The notes beneath the pieces were generated by a model. It was not told where the DNA came from. It was given only the letters and a program-made list of their open reading frames with translations, and did not search any database. Of a stretch of DNA of 64,000 nt, positions 41,418-51,107 are shown piece after piece; within the stretch, counting starts at the first letter, position 1; every line of letters begins with the position of its first letter. Source of the DNA: Bacteroidetes bacterium GWF2_41_31 (GTDB lineage: Bacteria; Bacteroidota; Bacteroidia; Bacteroidales; F082). Location: NCBI GenBank assembly GCA_001769215.1, contig MEOL01000003.1, positions 62,001-126,000 on the forward strand, read 5' to 3'. The position numbers and the translations under genes are program-made.

Positions 41418-42995
41418 TTAGAGTTTAATGTTATCGGATGGAGGATAATCCACGTTGTAATGAAGACCGATGCTTTCCTTACGGCGCATGGCCAGTTTGA
41501 TGACCACATAGGCCACATTGATCATATTTCTAAGTTCACAAATGGGTTCTGAGAGCAAGGAGTTGTTATACAAATCTTCTGTTTCCTTAAAGATGATCTC
41601 CAGCCGGTCGAAAGCCCTTTTCAAACGCAGGTTTGAGCGAACGATCCCTACGTAATTCGACATGATCGACTGTAACTCCTTTATCGATTGTGTGATCAGA
41701 ATCATTTCTTCATTTAATATCATGCCTTCGTCGTTCCAGTCGGGCACCCGATCTTCAAACTGAATATGATGAATGTCTTTGGCAGCTTTTTCACCAGCCC
41801 TGTGCGAAAACACAGCCGCTTCGAGCAGCGAGTTGGATGCCAGTCTGTTGGCTCCGTGTAAACCGGTATTGGCCACTTCACCCGCAGCATAGAGGTGGTG
41901 AATGTTGGTTTGTCCAAATTCATCGGTATTGACTCCTCCACAACTATAATGAGCTGCGGGAACCACCGGAATCAGTTCGCGGGTGATATCAATGCCAATG
42001 CTCAGGCATTTGGCATAAATAGTTGGGAAGTGATTCAGGATTTCTCTTTTATCGATTTGACGGGCGTCGAGGTATACATACTCATCTCCCGAAAGTTTCA
42101 TCTCAGTATCGATGGCACGGGCCACGATATCGCGCGGCGCCAGAGAACCTCTTGAATCATATTTGTCCATAAAGGGAGTGCCGTTTTTTGTTACCAGAAA
42201 TGCTCCTGCACCCCGCATGGCTTCGGTGATTAAAAATGAAGGCTTCTCATTGGGATTAAACAGCGAGGTTGGATGAAACTGCACAAATTCCAGGTTGCTG
42301 ACGCGTGCTTTGGCGCGATAGGCCATGGCGATGCCATCACCGGTGGAAAAGGTTGGGTTGGTGGTAGTTTGGTATATATTGCCCATGCCACCGGTGGCAA
42401 TCATAGTGGTTTTTGCCAGAATGGTTTCAATTTGATTCGACTGCGTATTCAGAGCATAAACACCGAAACACTGAATGTTGTCGTGGCTTTGTTTGACAAG
42501 TTCTCCCAGGTGATGCTGGGTAATCAGGTCGATTGAGAAATAGTCTTCCAGAATGGTGATGTTGGGATGGTTTTTTACTTTCACATCCAAAGCACGCTGG
42601 ATTTCATAGCCCGTATTGTCTTTGTGATGCAATATCCGAAACTCCGAGTGACCACCTTCTTTGGCGAGTGAAAACCGACCGGAATCTTCTTTATCGAACT
42701 CAGTACCCCACTCAATTAATTCTTTTACCCGTTCGGTACCTTCGTTGATGGTGATGCGGACAATTTCTTCGTTGTTGTGACCCACACCCGCTTTCATGGT
42801 GTCTTCGAAATGCTTTTCATAATTGTCGGGTGAGTACATCACGGCAGCGATGCCGCCCTGAGCATAACTGGTGGCCGTGTCATCCATGGATGATTTCGAC
42901 AACACACAAACGCTTCCGTGATCGGCTACCTTAAGGGCATAGATGAGCCCGGCCATGCCGGTACCAATCACTAAAAAATCAACTTTACGACGCAT
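41418..42995 (-). CDS. nadB: L-aspartate oxidase
   Basis: A 525-residue FAD enzyme that oxidises L-aspartate to iminoaspartate, the first step of de novo NAD synthesis. The FAD-binding motif is VIGTGMAGLIYAL near residues 7-19. The conserved blocks SYAQGGIAAV near residue 43, QFHPTSLF near residue 241, and HYSCGGVNTDEFGQT near residue 352 identify NadB rather than succinate dehydrogenase. Length is usual. nadA and nadC are not in the window. It has its own promoter and is followed by a gamma-carbonic anhydrase gene. Confidence 0.96.
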   Translation of the reverse strand: MRRKVDFLVIGTGMAGLIYALKVADHGSVCVLSKSSMDDTATSYAQGGIAAVMYSPDNYEKHFEDTMKAGVGHNNEEIVRITINEGTERVKELIEWGTEFDKEDSGRFSLAKEGGHSEFRILHHKDNTGYEIQRALDVKVKNHPNITILEDYFSIDLITQHHLGELVKQSHDNIQCFGVYALNTQSNQIETILAKTTMIATGGMGNIYQTTTNPTFSTGDGIAMAYRAKARVSNLEFVQFHPTSLFNPNEKPSFLITEAMRGAGAFLVTKNGTPFMDKYDSRGSLAPRDIVARAIDTEMKLSGDEYVYLDARQIDKREILNHFPTIYAKCLSIGIDITRELIPVVPAAHYSCGGVNTDEFGQTNIHHLYAAGEVANTGLHGANRLASNSLLEAAVFSHRAGEKAAKDIHHIQFEDRVPDWNDEGMILNEEMILITQSIKELQSIMSNYVGIVRSNLRLKRAFDRLEIIFKETEDLYNNSLLSEPICELRNMINVAYVVIKLAMRRKESIGLHYNVDYPPSDNIKL

Positions 42996-43009
42996 GAGAA
43001 ATATTTTTG

Positions 43010-43017
43010 CAAAGGTA
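43010..43017 (-). promoter_or_regulatory. -7 box of nadB
   Basis: On the minus strand TACCTTTG matches TAnnTTTG, 14 bases before the nadB ATG. A T-rich stretch ending in TTTTCTG lies about 20 bases further upstream, a poor -33 match. Confidence 0.45.
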
Positions 43018-43070
43018 GTGCATCCTTGAAAACCCGCAGAAAAAAACCTGTTTTATCTTGCAGGAAATGG

Positions 43071-44237
43071 CTATCGTTTTACCAGGCTGTTTCTTCTGAG
43101 CAGCAGGGCGGCAGGCAATGCCCCAAATGCCAGAAAGGCAGAAAAGTGAAAGGTAGTGCTTAAACCAATTCTGTCGCCCAGGAAACCAGTGCTGATCACG
43201 GCGATGGCATTGGTGATGAAGTTGATGGTGGTAAAACCAGCATTCATCATGGCCGGTTGGTCACTGCCTTGTTCCAATACCAACGCCAGCAGAATGGGGC
43301 TGGTGGCATACAGCAGAACCCCTAAAAAAACCAACAGCACCATCTGAACCATAAATCCCGAATACACAAAAAGCAACATAAAAAAAGGGGCACTGATGGC
43401 AAGAAAGATCAATGATTTTAATCTGCCAACCCTATCGGATATGCCCCCTGCAATAAAGCTACCGAAGGCAGCCGATCCTTGTAAAACAGAAAGCGCAATG
43501 GCACCTGTAATTAAGGTGTTTCCTTTTAGTCCCAGATAGGTTGGTAAAAAAGTGGCCATTGAGGCTTTCATCACCGAACGGAAAAGCATGTAGGTGGCCA
43601 GGCTTAATAGAAAAGGTGCGTATTGTTTCAGCGTTTTTCGCCAGTTGCCTATTGGAACTCCTTGCTGAGTGTTAGACTGATAGTCCCTTTTTTCGAGCAT
43701 GAGGTGCAGTATCAGACTGAAAACAACTGCAGGGAAGATCAACCTCCAGGTCCCTTCCAGAGTCCACCACGAAACCGCAGCCACAATCAGAATAGGGCCA
43801 ACCATGCGGGCTCCTTCGCCACCCAGCATATACCAGCTCATTCCTTTTCCTGATTTGTTGCCGCTGTAATTTCTGATAACAATCGGTGATGGAACGTGAA
43901 ACAATGCCGAACTAATGCCCATGGTAACTAGCAAGGCGCCCAAAACAACCAGGTTTGGGGCCAAACCCAGTAGACTTCCGCAAAGAGCTGTTAACAATGG
44001 TGTAAGGATAATGAGCAGCCTCCATGGAAGTTTATGCGCAACGGCTCCTACAAACAGACTTAATATTGAAGGCAGATTTTGCAACATCAGCAACAGGCTG
44101 GCCGAAGTAAGGGAGAGATTGAATTTACTGATAATCAGTGGAAGTAATGGTGGCAGAAAGGAAGAATATACATCGTGCAAAAAGTGAGCCGCCGAAATAA
44201 TCAGTACCTTAGGCCAGTGAAAAATTTTAGATGTCAT
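43071..44237 (-). CDS. MFS transporter, fosmidomycin-resistance (FSR) type
   Basis: A 388-residue integral membrane protein with about twelve helices. The N-terminus VLIISAAHFLHDVYSSFLPPLLPLI is the hallmark of Fsr/FsrA-like transporters of the major facilitator superfamily; the GGISDRVGRLKSL loop between helices 8 and 9 is the usual MFS motif. Members export drugs or unknown metabolites. Nothing in the surroundings points to a substrate. It lies upstream of nadB on the same strand with a 75-base gap that contains the nadB promoter, so it is probably a separate unit. Confidence 0.85.
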   Translation of the reverse strand: MTSKIFHWPKVLIISAAHFLHDVYSSFLPPLLPLIISKFNLSLTSASLLLMLQNLPSILSLFVGAVAHKLPWRLLIILTPLLTALCGSLLGLAPNLVVLGALLVTMGISSALFHVPSPIVIRNYSGNKSGKGMSWYMLGGEGARMVGPILIVAAVSWWTLEGTWRLIFPAVVFSLILHLMLEKRDYQSNTQQGVPIGNWRKTLKQYAPFLLSLATYMLFRSVMKASMATFLPTYLGLKGNTLITGAIALSVLQGSAAFGSFIAGGISDRVGRLKSLIFLAISAPFFMLLFVYSGFMVQMVLLVFLGVLLYATSPILLALVLEQGSDQPAMMNAGFTTINFITNAIAVISTGFLGDRIGLSTTFHFSAFLAFGALPAALLLRRNSLVKR

Positions 44238-44326
44238 GAAATTTTCTGGTTATGGAGCTTCTGACTGCAAATTATTTCCTGATTTAAAAGAAATCCAGTG
44301 GTTACCCCAATGCGGAAGTACATGAC

Positions 44327-45616
44327 TTATAAGCCCAATAAAATTTCTTCCGGTGGACGACTTCCAAACAACATGCGTTCCGGATGCTCCAGCAACTCTT
44401 TCACTTTCACCAAAAACCCTACCGAATCCCGGCCGTCGATCACCCGGTGATCGTACGAAAGGGCAATGTACATCATTGGATGAATTTCTACTTTGCCGCT
44501 TACGGCAATAGGCCTCTCCACAATGTTGTGCATGCCCAGAATGGCGCTTTGTGGCGGATTGATGATGGGAGTGGACATCATACTGCCAAAAACGCCCCCG
44601 TTGGTAATGGTAAAAGTACCACCCTGCATTTCTTCGAGGCTGAGTTTGTTGTCGCGGGCTTTGGTTGCCAATTCTTTGATGGCCATTTCCAGCTCGGCCA
44701 GGTTGAGCATTTCTGCATTTCTGATAACGGGGACGACCAGGCCCTTTGGCGCACTCACAGCGATGCTCACATCCACATAATCGAAGTGAATAATCTGATC
44801 CGCAGAAATCTGTGCATTTACCTGAGGGAAAAAGGCCATGGCTTCAGTAACGGCCTTGGTGAAAAACGACATAAATCCAAGACCAATGTCATGTTTTTTA
44901 ATAAAGGCCTCTTTGTATTTCTTTCTAAGTTCCATGATGGGCGTCATGTTCACCTCGTTGAAGGTAGTGAGCATGGCTGTTTCATTTTTTACAGAAACAA
45001 GCCTGGCAGCCAGTTTCTTGCGCAACGGACTCATGTTGGTACTTTTGCCCTCACGACTTCCGGTCCAGGAGTTTGAAAACTGCTGAGCCACAGGTTTCCC
45101 TGATGGAGCCTGATTTTTGTTTTCCAAATAGAATTCAACATCTTTTTTACCAACCCGGTAGTTTTTGTAGAAGTTGATGAGCTCAGTTTCGGTCACTTGA
45201 TTGACATCCATCAGTTTTTTGGCAAGAGGCGAAATGTGCAAATTGATTGGAGTAGTTTCGTTAGTCTTCAGTGGTTCAATTGCTTTTTCTTTCGCTGGGG
45301 AAGTCTTTTTGGCAGGTTCATCTGCTTTTTCAGCACGCTGTGTTTTTAGAGGTGGAATTTTTTCAGAGTCAGTTCCTTTGGCTTCTGTATCGATGGTGGC
45401 AATTACCGAATTAACTGCGACAGTAGTCCCTTCTTCAACAAGAATGGTGATTTTACCTTCGGCACCCGCAGCCACACTCAGGGTAGCTTTGTCTGAGTCA
45501 ATTTCAACAACATCCTCATCGGTGTTTACCTGTTGTCCATTGGCTACCAGCCAACCGGCAATTTGTACTTCGGTAATCGATTCTCCCGGACTGGGTACTT
45601 TTATTTCAACAATCAT
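44327..45616 (-). CDS. sucB: 2-oxoglutarate dehydrogenase E2 (dihydrolipoyl succinyltransferase)
   Basis: A 429-residue acyltransferase core of the 2-oxoglutarate dehydrogenase complex (odhB in other nomenclature). The lipoyl domain covers residues 1-76, with the lipoylated Lys in [11 protein letters not shown] near residue 43. A Pro/Lys/Ala linker follows, then the peripheral-subunit-binding domain near residue 130 ([14 protein letters not shown]). The catalytic domain ends with [15 protein letters not shown] near residue 390, holding the active-site His and Asp. It takes succinyl groups from E1 to CoA. It follows sucA by 39 bases; the E3 gene is not in the window. Confidence 0.96.
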   Translation of the reverse strand: MIVEIKVPSPGESITEVQIAGWLVANGQQVNTDEDVVEIDSDKATLSVAAGAEGKITILVEEGTTVAVNSVIATIDTEAKGTDSEKIPPLKTQRAEKADEPAKKTSPAKEKAIEPLKTNETTPINLHISPLAKKLMDVNQVTETELINFYKNYRVGKKDVEFYLENKNQAPSGKPVAQQFSNSWTGSREGKSTNMSPLRKKLAARLVSVKNETAMLTTFNEVNMTPIMELRKKYKEAFIKKHDIGLGFMSFFTKAVTEAMAFFPQVNAQISADQIIHFDYVDVSIAVSAPKGLVVPVIRNAEMLNLAELEMAIKELATKARDNKLSLEEMQGGTFTITNGGVFGSMMSTPIINPPQSAILGMHNIVERPIAVSGKVEIHPMMYIALSYDHRVIDGRDSVGFLVKVKELLEHPERMLFGSRPPEEILLGL

Positions 45617-45655
45617 AGTCGTATTATATCAAAAGTTGGGTCATCATGAGCATGC

Positions 45656-48517
45656 CTATTGTAATTGTACCAACGGCTTTACAGCAGAGTGGAATTTCGA
45701 GTCGACATGATCGACATGCATGTCTTTCAATTCTTTTTCAAATTGTTTCCATTTATTGCCGATGCAGACCATCTCGCATGAAGTTTCCAGGTATGGGCAA
45801 TTACATTCACCCATCACCTTATCCAATATTTTCTGATGGCGTATGACATGGAATTTTCCGGAACCTGTTGCAGGACTTCCGCTGGCGGGCCGGGCAACGA
45901 GTTTTACCGGAAAATGCGTGCCAAGCAGATCATGAACAAAGTTCCAGGCACCCATATTGGCAGGTTCTTCCTGCGCCCAAATAAAGGTTTTTGCCAGGCG
46001 GTAACGGGCATTCACCTTTTTAACCTGTTCAACCGGGAAAGGATAAAGTTGCTCAATGCGCACCAAAGCAATGCGGTCGTTGTTTAGTTTCTCCTTCTCA
46101 GCCAGCAGGTCGTAAAACAGTTTTCCGTTACAATACACCACCTTACTTACTTTTTTGGGGTCTGCCGTTTCGTCATCAATTACTTCCTTAAATCCACCTG
46201 AAGTAAGTTCGCTTACCGATGAAATACATTGTGGGTGGCGCAGCAAACTTTTTGGGGTAAATACAATGAGTGGTTTTCTGAACGGACGGTGAAGCTGTCG
46301 CCGAAGCAGGTGGAAAAAGTTGGCTGGTGTGGTACAGTTGGCAATTTGCATGTTGTTTTCGGCTGCCAATGTCAGGAAACGTTCCATCCGTGCACTGGAA
46401 TGCTCGGGTCCCTGACCTTCGTAACCATGTGGCAGCAATACCACCAGGTTGTTCATCACATTCCATTTTCCCTCGGCACTGCTGATAAACTGGTCGAAGA
46501 TCACTTGCGCGGTGTTGGCAAAATCACCAAACTGTGCTTCCCAAATAGTAAGTTTGTTGGGAGATGCCAGTGAATATCCATATTCAAAACCAAGGACTCC
46601 ATATTCCGACAGGCTGGAATTGTACACCTCAAATTTCGCCTGACCGGAACCGATGTGGTTTAAAGGAACATATTTTTCATCCGAGTCTTCGATGTTCAAC
46701 ACGGCATGTCGATGCGAAAAAGTTCCCCTCTCAACATCCTGACCACTTAATCGAACGTCATATCCTTGGTTTACAAGGCTTCCGTAGGCCAGTAATTCGC
46801 CCATCGCCCAGTCCAGTGTTTTATCGTCAAGTACTAATTTGCGGCGTTGTTCCTGTAACCGAACTGTTTTTCTGAAAAATTTTTTGCCTTCGGGTAAGGC
46901 GGTGATACGCTCGGTAATCAACTCAACTTCCTTATTAGAGATTGAGGTATCGGGGGATGTCAAAAAATCTTCATCTACAGCCCGGCGAATATCCTTCCAG
47001 GTGTCTGCCAGAAAACTGTGGATTGTAGTGGTTTGATGTGAACCGGCTTTGGCCAGATTTTCTTCCAACTTCGTATTTAAATGGGATTCTGCCAGCCGAC
47101 AATTTTCTTCTGTAGTAACCTGTTGGGAAATTAATTCATTTTTATAAATCTCGTATGCATCGGGATGTGTTTCGATGGCTTTGTACAAAACCGGTTGGGT
47201 AAACCGTGGCTCATCGCCTTCGTTGTGGCCATACCTTCGGTAACACAGAATATCGATAAAAACATCTTTGTGAAATTTATTTCTGAATTCCATGGCTGTT
47301 TGGATACTAAATACCAATGCTTCCGGATCATCCCCATTGACATGAAAAACAGGCGAAAGTGTAGTTTTGGCCACATCAGTACAATAAGTACTTGAACGGG
47401 CATCCAGGTAATCTGTTGTAAAACCTATCTGGTTGTTAACCACCAAATGGATGGTACCACCCGTTGAATAACCTCTGAGATCCTGCATTTGGATTACCTC
47501 ATAAACGACCCCTTGACCGGCAATGGATGCATCGCCATGTATTAAGATAGGTACTATCTGGTTGTTGTCGCCATGATAAATTTCATCGATTTTTGCCCTT
47601 GTTATCCCCTCAACAATTGGGTCAACAGCTTCCAGATGCGATGGATTTGGAGTGAGTGTAAGCTTTACTACTTTGCCACTACTCGATTTTCGCTGGATAG
47701 TATAGCCCAGATGGTATTTTACATCACCCAACAGGGCCTCATCATCATATTCTACCCCTTCAAATTCAGAAAAAATAGCCTGATAAGGTTTTCGCAGGAT
47801 ATTGGCCAGCACGTTTAAGCGGCCCCGGTGTGGCATTCCAATAATAAATTCTTTAATGCCCAGTTCAGATCCTTTTTCCATAACCGCGTCCAAAGCCGGG
47901 ATCAGCGATTCGGCTCCCTCCAGCGAAAAGCGTTTTTGTCCGGGGAATTTTTTCTGTAAGAATTTTTCAAAGTATACTGCTCTCAATAATTTTGTCAGGA
48001 TATACTTTTTTTCTTCTACCGAATAATTCGGATGATTTCGGGAGGATTCAAATCGGGTTTGAAGCCAGGTTACAATATCCAAATCCCTGATAAACAAATA
48101 TTCCACTCCTATGGAACGACAATAAGTTTCCTCCAGATAACCGATAATATCTTTTAATTTGGCCTTACCTATATTGATTTTTTCACCGGCATAAAAGGTG
48201 CGATCCAGGTCCTTTTCTGTGAGACCAAAGTTCTCAATATCGAGGGTGGGAAGATAAGTTCGCCTTTTCCTTACCGGGTTTGTTTTGGTAAACAAGTGTC
48301 CGCGTCGACGATAATCGTTAATCAGATTAACGACTTTGAATTCGTCAGATGTAGCCTGGCTTTTGCCTAAAACAATATAGTTTTTTTGGGCCAGATCGAA
48401 CCCCATGAAAAAGGCCTGCCAGCCCTTGTCAACTGAATTGCGATCGATAAGAAACTGCTGGTACAGTGATTCGATAACATCCGGATCGGTACTATTTAAA
48501 AAACTGTAGTCATCCAT
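45656..48517 (-). CDS. sucA: 2-oxoglutarate dehydrogenase E1 component
   Basis: A 953-residue thiamine-diphosphate enzyme (odhA in other nomenclature) that decarboxylates 2-oxoglutarate and passes the succinyl group to the E2 lipoyl arm. The N-terminal segment (LYQQFLIDRNSVDKGWQAFF) is typical. PHRGRLNVLAN near residue 234, the ThDP site HGDASIAGQGVVYE near residue 328 and the C-terminal PHGYEGQGPEHSSARMERFL near residue 690 are strong family marks. It has its own promoter and heads the sucA-sucB unit. The next genes upstream are a small ferredoxin and, divergently, the ferredoxin-linked 2-oxoacid oxidoreductase. Confidence 0.97.
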   Translation of the reverse strand: MDDYSFLNSTDPDVIESLYQQFLIDRNSVDKGWQAFFMGFDLAQKNYIVLGKSQATSDEFKVVNLINDYRRRGHLFTKTNPVRKRRTYLPTLDIENFGLTEKDLDRTFYAGEKINIGKAKLKDIIGYLEETYCRSIGVEYLFIRDLDIVTWLQTRFESSRNHPNYSVEEKKYILTKLLRAVYFEKFLQKKFPGQKRFSLEGAESLIPALDAVMEKGSELGIKEFIIGMPHRGRLNVLANILRKPYQAIFSEFEGVEYDDEALLGDVKYHLGYTIQRKSSSGKVVKLTLTPNPSHLEAVDPIVEGITRAKIDEIYHGDNNQIVPILIHGDASIAGQGVVYEVIQMQDLRGYSTGGTIHLVVNNQIGFTTDYLDARSSTYCTDVAKTTLSPVFHVNGDDPEALVFSIQTAMEFRNKFHKDVFIDILCYRRYGHNEGDEPRFTQPVLYKAIETHPDAYEIYKNELISQQVTTEENCRLAESHLNTKLEENLAKAGSHQTTTIHSFLADTWKDIRRAVDEDFLTSPDTSISNKEVELITERITALPEGKKFFRKTVRLQEQRRKLVLDDKTLDWAMGELLAYGSLVNQGYDVRLSGQDVERGTFSHRHAVLNIEDSDEKYVPLNHIGSGQAKFEVYNSSLSEYGVLGFEYGYSLASPNKLTIWEAQFGDFANTAQVIFDQFISSAEGKWNVMNNLVVLLPHGYEGQGPEHSSARMERFLTLAAENNMQIANCTTPANFFHLLRRQLHRPFRKPLIVFTPKSLLRHPQCISSVSELTSGGFKEVIDDETADPKKVSKVVYCNGKLFYDLLAEKEKLNNDRIALVRIEQLYPFPVEQVKKVNARYRLAKTFIWAQEEPANMGAWNFVHDLLGTHFPVKLVARPASGSPATGSGKFHVIRHQKILDKVMGECNCPYLETSCEMVCIGNKWKQFEKELKDMHVDHVDSKFHSAVKPLVQLQ

Positions 48518-48535
48518 GCTGGATTAGTTAGTTTA

Positions 48536-48567
48536 CAAAGTTATTAAACTATTGGTTGCCGTTGCAA
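48536..48567 (-). promoter_or_regulatory. Promoter of sucA-sucB
   Basis: On the minus strand TTG (48565-48567), 21 bases, then TAACTTTG (48536-48543), a full -7 match, 19 bases before the sucA ATG. Confidence 0.6.
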
Positions 48568-48595
48568 TTTAGATTAATTATAAACAGAAAAAAAG

Positions 48596-48636
48596 TCTAA
48601 AAAAAACCCGACCGCAATAAACTATTCACGGCCGGG
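48596..48636 (-). terminator. Rho-independent terminator of the ferredoxin gene
   Basis: On the minus strand CCCGGCCG (48629-48636) pairs with CGGTCGGG (48607-48614) through 8 positions including one G-U, followed by a run of T. It lies 24 bases beyond the ferredoxin stop and separates it from sucA. Confidence 0.85.
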
Positions 48637-48659
48637 AGGTTGTTTTTGATGGATGTTTC

Positions 48660-48827
48660 TTATTCCTGATGAATAGCTTCAACAGGGCAAACATCGGCGC
48701 AAGCGCCACAATCTGTACACAAATCCGGATCAATTACATAGATATCCCCTTCTGAAATAGCTTCAACCGGGCATTCATCAATGCAAGTTCCGCAAGCTGT
48801 ACAGTCATCATTAATTTTATGAGCCAT
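48660..48827 (-). CDS. Small 2[4Fe-4S] ferredoxin
   Basis: A 55-residue protein read on the minus strand from ATG at 48827 to TAA at 48660-48662. Two complete cluster motifs are present: CTACGTCIDECP near residues 9-20 and CTDCGACADVCP near residues 38-49, each CxxCxxCxxxCP, with the internal two-fold symmetry of clostridial-type ferredoxins. It carries low-potential electrons and is the natural acceptor for the divergent KorAB enzyme, whose genes begin 428 bases away. It has its own promoter and terminator, so it is a one-gene unit. Confidence 0.93.
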   Translation of the reverse strand: MAHKINDDCTACGTCIDECPVEAISEGDIYVIDPDLCTDCGACADVCPVEAIHQE

Positions 48828-48859
48828 AATACTAATCTTTAATTGAAAAAAACTGGTTG

Positions 48860-48887
48860 CAAATATACAGAGTTTGCATTAAAACAA
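48860..48887 (-). promoter_or_regulatory. Promoter of the ferredoxin gene
   Basis: On the minus strand TTG (48885-48887), 17 bases, then TATATTTG (48860-48867), a full match. The rest of the gap up to 49202 shows no other recognisable feature apart from strong AT-richness. Confidence 0.65.
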
Positions 48888-49202
48888 GTTGAAAAAGATT
48901 TCAATTTTTGGCGTTTTCGACAATTAACAGGCTAAAAATGCTTGATTTTAAAGGAAACAGCCAGGGTAAGATTCCTGAGTTTGTTTATTCTGAGTTATAA
49001 GTAAGGTGAATAACAGTATATTATATCGATAAGTGAAGAAACGAACATTGTAATTTAGTCTAATTCTATTTTACAATTAAAATGTTAAATTGAAACGACA
49101 GGATGTTTTTATATATACTTGAAAATCAGATTTTATATAAACTTACTGTTTTTGGTATGTTAAGATAATATCCCGAAAAAGAAAAAAGGCAAATTCCGCG
49201 GT

Positions 49203-49231
49203 TTTGGCGAATAATATTAAGCTTAATTTTG
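49203..49231 (+). promoter_or_regulatory. Promoter of korA-korB
   Basis: TTTG (49203-49206), 17 bases, then TAATTTTG (49224-49231), a full -33/-7 match, 24 bases before the korA ATG. Confidence 0.65.
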
Positions 49232-49255
49232 CACCTGTTTTAAAAAATATTTCTA

Positions 49256-51106
49256 ATGACATCCAAAAAAGACAGAGTAGTTGAATTGAAGAAAGCAGTA
49301 ATTCGTTTCGCCGGTGATTCAGGGGATGGAATGCAGCTTACAGGAAGCCTTTTTTCTGACTCGACAGCTTTTGCAGGGAATGATTTTGCTACATTTCCTG
49401 ATTATCCATCCGAAATCAGGGCACCTCAGGGTACCGTTTCAGGGGTTTCAGGCTTTCAGATTCATTTCGGCAAGGTTGATATTCATACTTCCGGTGATTT
49501 GGCTGATGTATTGGTAGCCATGAACCCGGCCTCGTTGAAGGCCAACATGAACTGGATAACCAGGGAGGCAATTATTATTGTTGACAGCGATACCTTTACT
49601 GAGAAGAACTTCGAAAAAGCTGGTTATAAAAGCGATCCGCTCGAAGACGGTACATTAACCGGCCATGTGGTTGTAAAGGCACCCATCGGTACCATGACCA
49701 AAGAAGCGGTTAGTTCGCTTAACCTGGATAATAAAACTGCCCAGAAATCGAAAAACATGTTTGCTTTGGGCATTGTTTTTTATATGTTCAACCGTGATTA
49801 TAAACCCACTTTTAAATTTTTCGAACAGAAGTTTAAAGCCAATCCACTGATTGTGGAAGCCAACAAAGCGGTGTTGACTGCCGGCTACTATTTTGGGGAT
49901 ACCATCGAAGCTTTTGCCAACACCTATAAAGTAGAACCTGCTGATTTGGCAAAGGGCCTCTATAGGAATGTAACAGGAAACCTGGCAACCGCCTGGGGAT
50001 TGTTGGCCGCTGCCGAGCGTTCCGGACGAAAAATTTTCCTGGGTTCGTATCCCATCACTCCGGCTACTGAAATTCTTCAGGAATTAACCAAACATAAAGA
50101 GCTTTCTGTTGTCGCACTACAGGCCGAAGACGAAATTGCAGGTATTGTTTCAAGTATTGGTGCCTCTTTTACAGGATCCTTGGCAGTAACCACCACCTCA
50201 GGGCCCGGTCTGTCACTAAAAAGCGAAGCCATTGGATTGGCTGTTATTACTGAGCTTCCTATCGTCATCGTCGATGTGCAACGGGGAGGCCCTTCAACGG
50301 GATTGCCAACTAAATCAGAACAATCGGATTTATATCAGGCTTTGTTCGGCCGCAATGGAGAAGCGCCTGTTATCGTCATGGCAGCTTTGAGCCCTGTAGA
50401 TTGTTTTTATGCTGCTTATGAAGCCAGCAAACTGGCACTTGAACACATGACCCCGGTCATTTTGTTGACCGATGGATCCATTGCCAATGGATCTGAAGTG
50501 TTCCGAATCCCCAAGGTGGCCAATTTGCAACCCATTATACCACCTATCGTTCCAGCCAACGATCCGGATTATAAACCTTATAAACGCGATATTGAAAAGT
50601 TAAACCGTCGTTGGGCACTTCCCGGAACACCTGGCCTGCGGCACCGACTGGGTGGCCTTGAAAAGGACAATGTTTTTGGAAATGTATCTTCCGATCCAAA
50701 GAATCACCAGTTGATGTGCGAACTCAGACAAGAAAAAGTGAACAGAGTAGCCAATTATATTCCTGAACAGGAAGTCATAGGTGACGATCATTCCGATGTG
50801 CTGATGGTGAGCTGGGGTGGCACCTATGGTGTGATGCTCACGGCCCTCGAAGAGCTGAGAAACGAAGGTAAATCGGTTAGCCTGGCCCATTTTAAATACA
50901 TCATGCCTCTTCCGCGAAACACCCGGGAAATCCTTTCCGGGTACAAGAAAATTGTGGTATGCGAAATTAACCTCGGGCAGTTTGTAAACTATCTGCGCAT
51001 GCAATTTCCTGAATTTAGCTATCTTCAATATAATAAAATACAGGGATTGCCTTTTATGGTGGCTGAATTGAAGGATAAGGTTAATGAACTCTTAAACGAT
51101 TTATAA
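49256..51106 (+). CDS. korA: 2-oxoacid:ferredoxin oxidoreductase, fused gamma-alpha subunit
   Basis: A 616-residue subunit. Residues about 12-190 are the gamma domain (RFAGDSGDGMQLTGSLFSD, then FPDYPSEIRAPQGT), and the alpha domain follows from about residue 215, with GSYPITPATEILQEL near residue 262 and VDVQRGGPSTGLPTKSEQSDL near residue 340. This fused form is typical of KorAB enzymes, which oxidise 2-oxoglutarate to succinyl-CoA with ferredoxin as acceptor and can run in reverse. Pyruvate or branched-chain oxoacids remain possible substrates. It precedes korB by one base. Confidence 0.95.
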   Translation: MTSKKDRVVELKKAVIRFAGDSGDGMQLTGSLFSDSTAFAGNDFATFPDYPSEIRAPQGTVSGVSGFQIHFGKVDIHTSGDLADVLVAMNPASLKANMNWITREAIIIVDSDTFTEKNFEKAGYKSDPLEDGTLTGHVVVKAPIGTMTKEAVSSLNLDNKTAQKSKNMFALGIVFYMFNRDYKPTFKFFEQKFKANPLIVEANKAVLTAGYYFGDTIEAFANTYKVEPADLAKGLYRNVTGNLATAWGLLAAAERSGRKIFLGSYPITPATEILQELTKHKELSVVALQAEDEIAGIVSSIGASFTGSLAVTTTSGPGLSLKSEAIGLAVITELPIVIVDVQRGGPSTGLPTKSEQSDLYQALFGRNGEAPVIVMAALSPVDCFYAAYEASKLALEHMTPVILLTDGSIANGSEVFRIPKVANLQPIIPPIVPANDPDYKPYKRDIEKLNRRWALPGTPGLRHRLGGLEKDNVFGNVSSDPKNHQLMCELRQEKVNRVANYIPEQEVIGDDHSDVLMVSWGGTYGVMLTALEELRNEGKSVSLAHFKYIMPLPRNTREILSGYKKIVVCEINLGQFVNYLRMQFPEFSYLQYNKIQGLPFMVAELKDKVNELLNDL

Positions 51107-51107
51107 A

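Noticed and set aside
44384-45076. Plus-strand frame of 230 codons opposite sucB
   Set aside because: Shadow of a conserved gene; His/Cys-rich translation without recognisable features.
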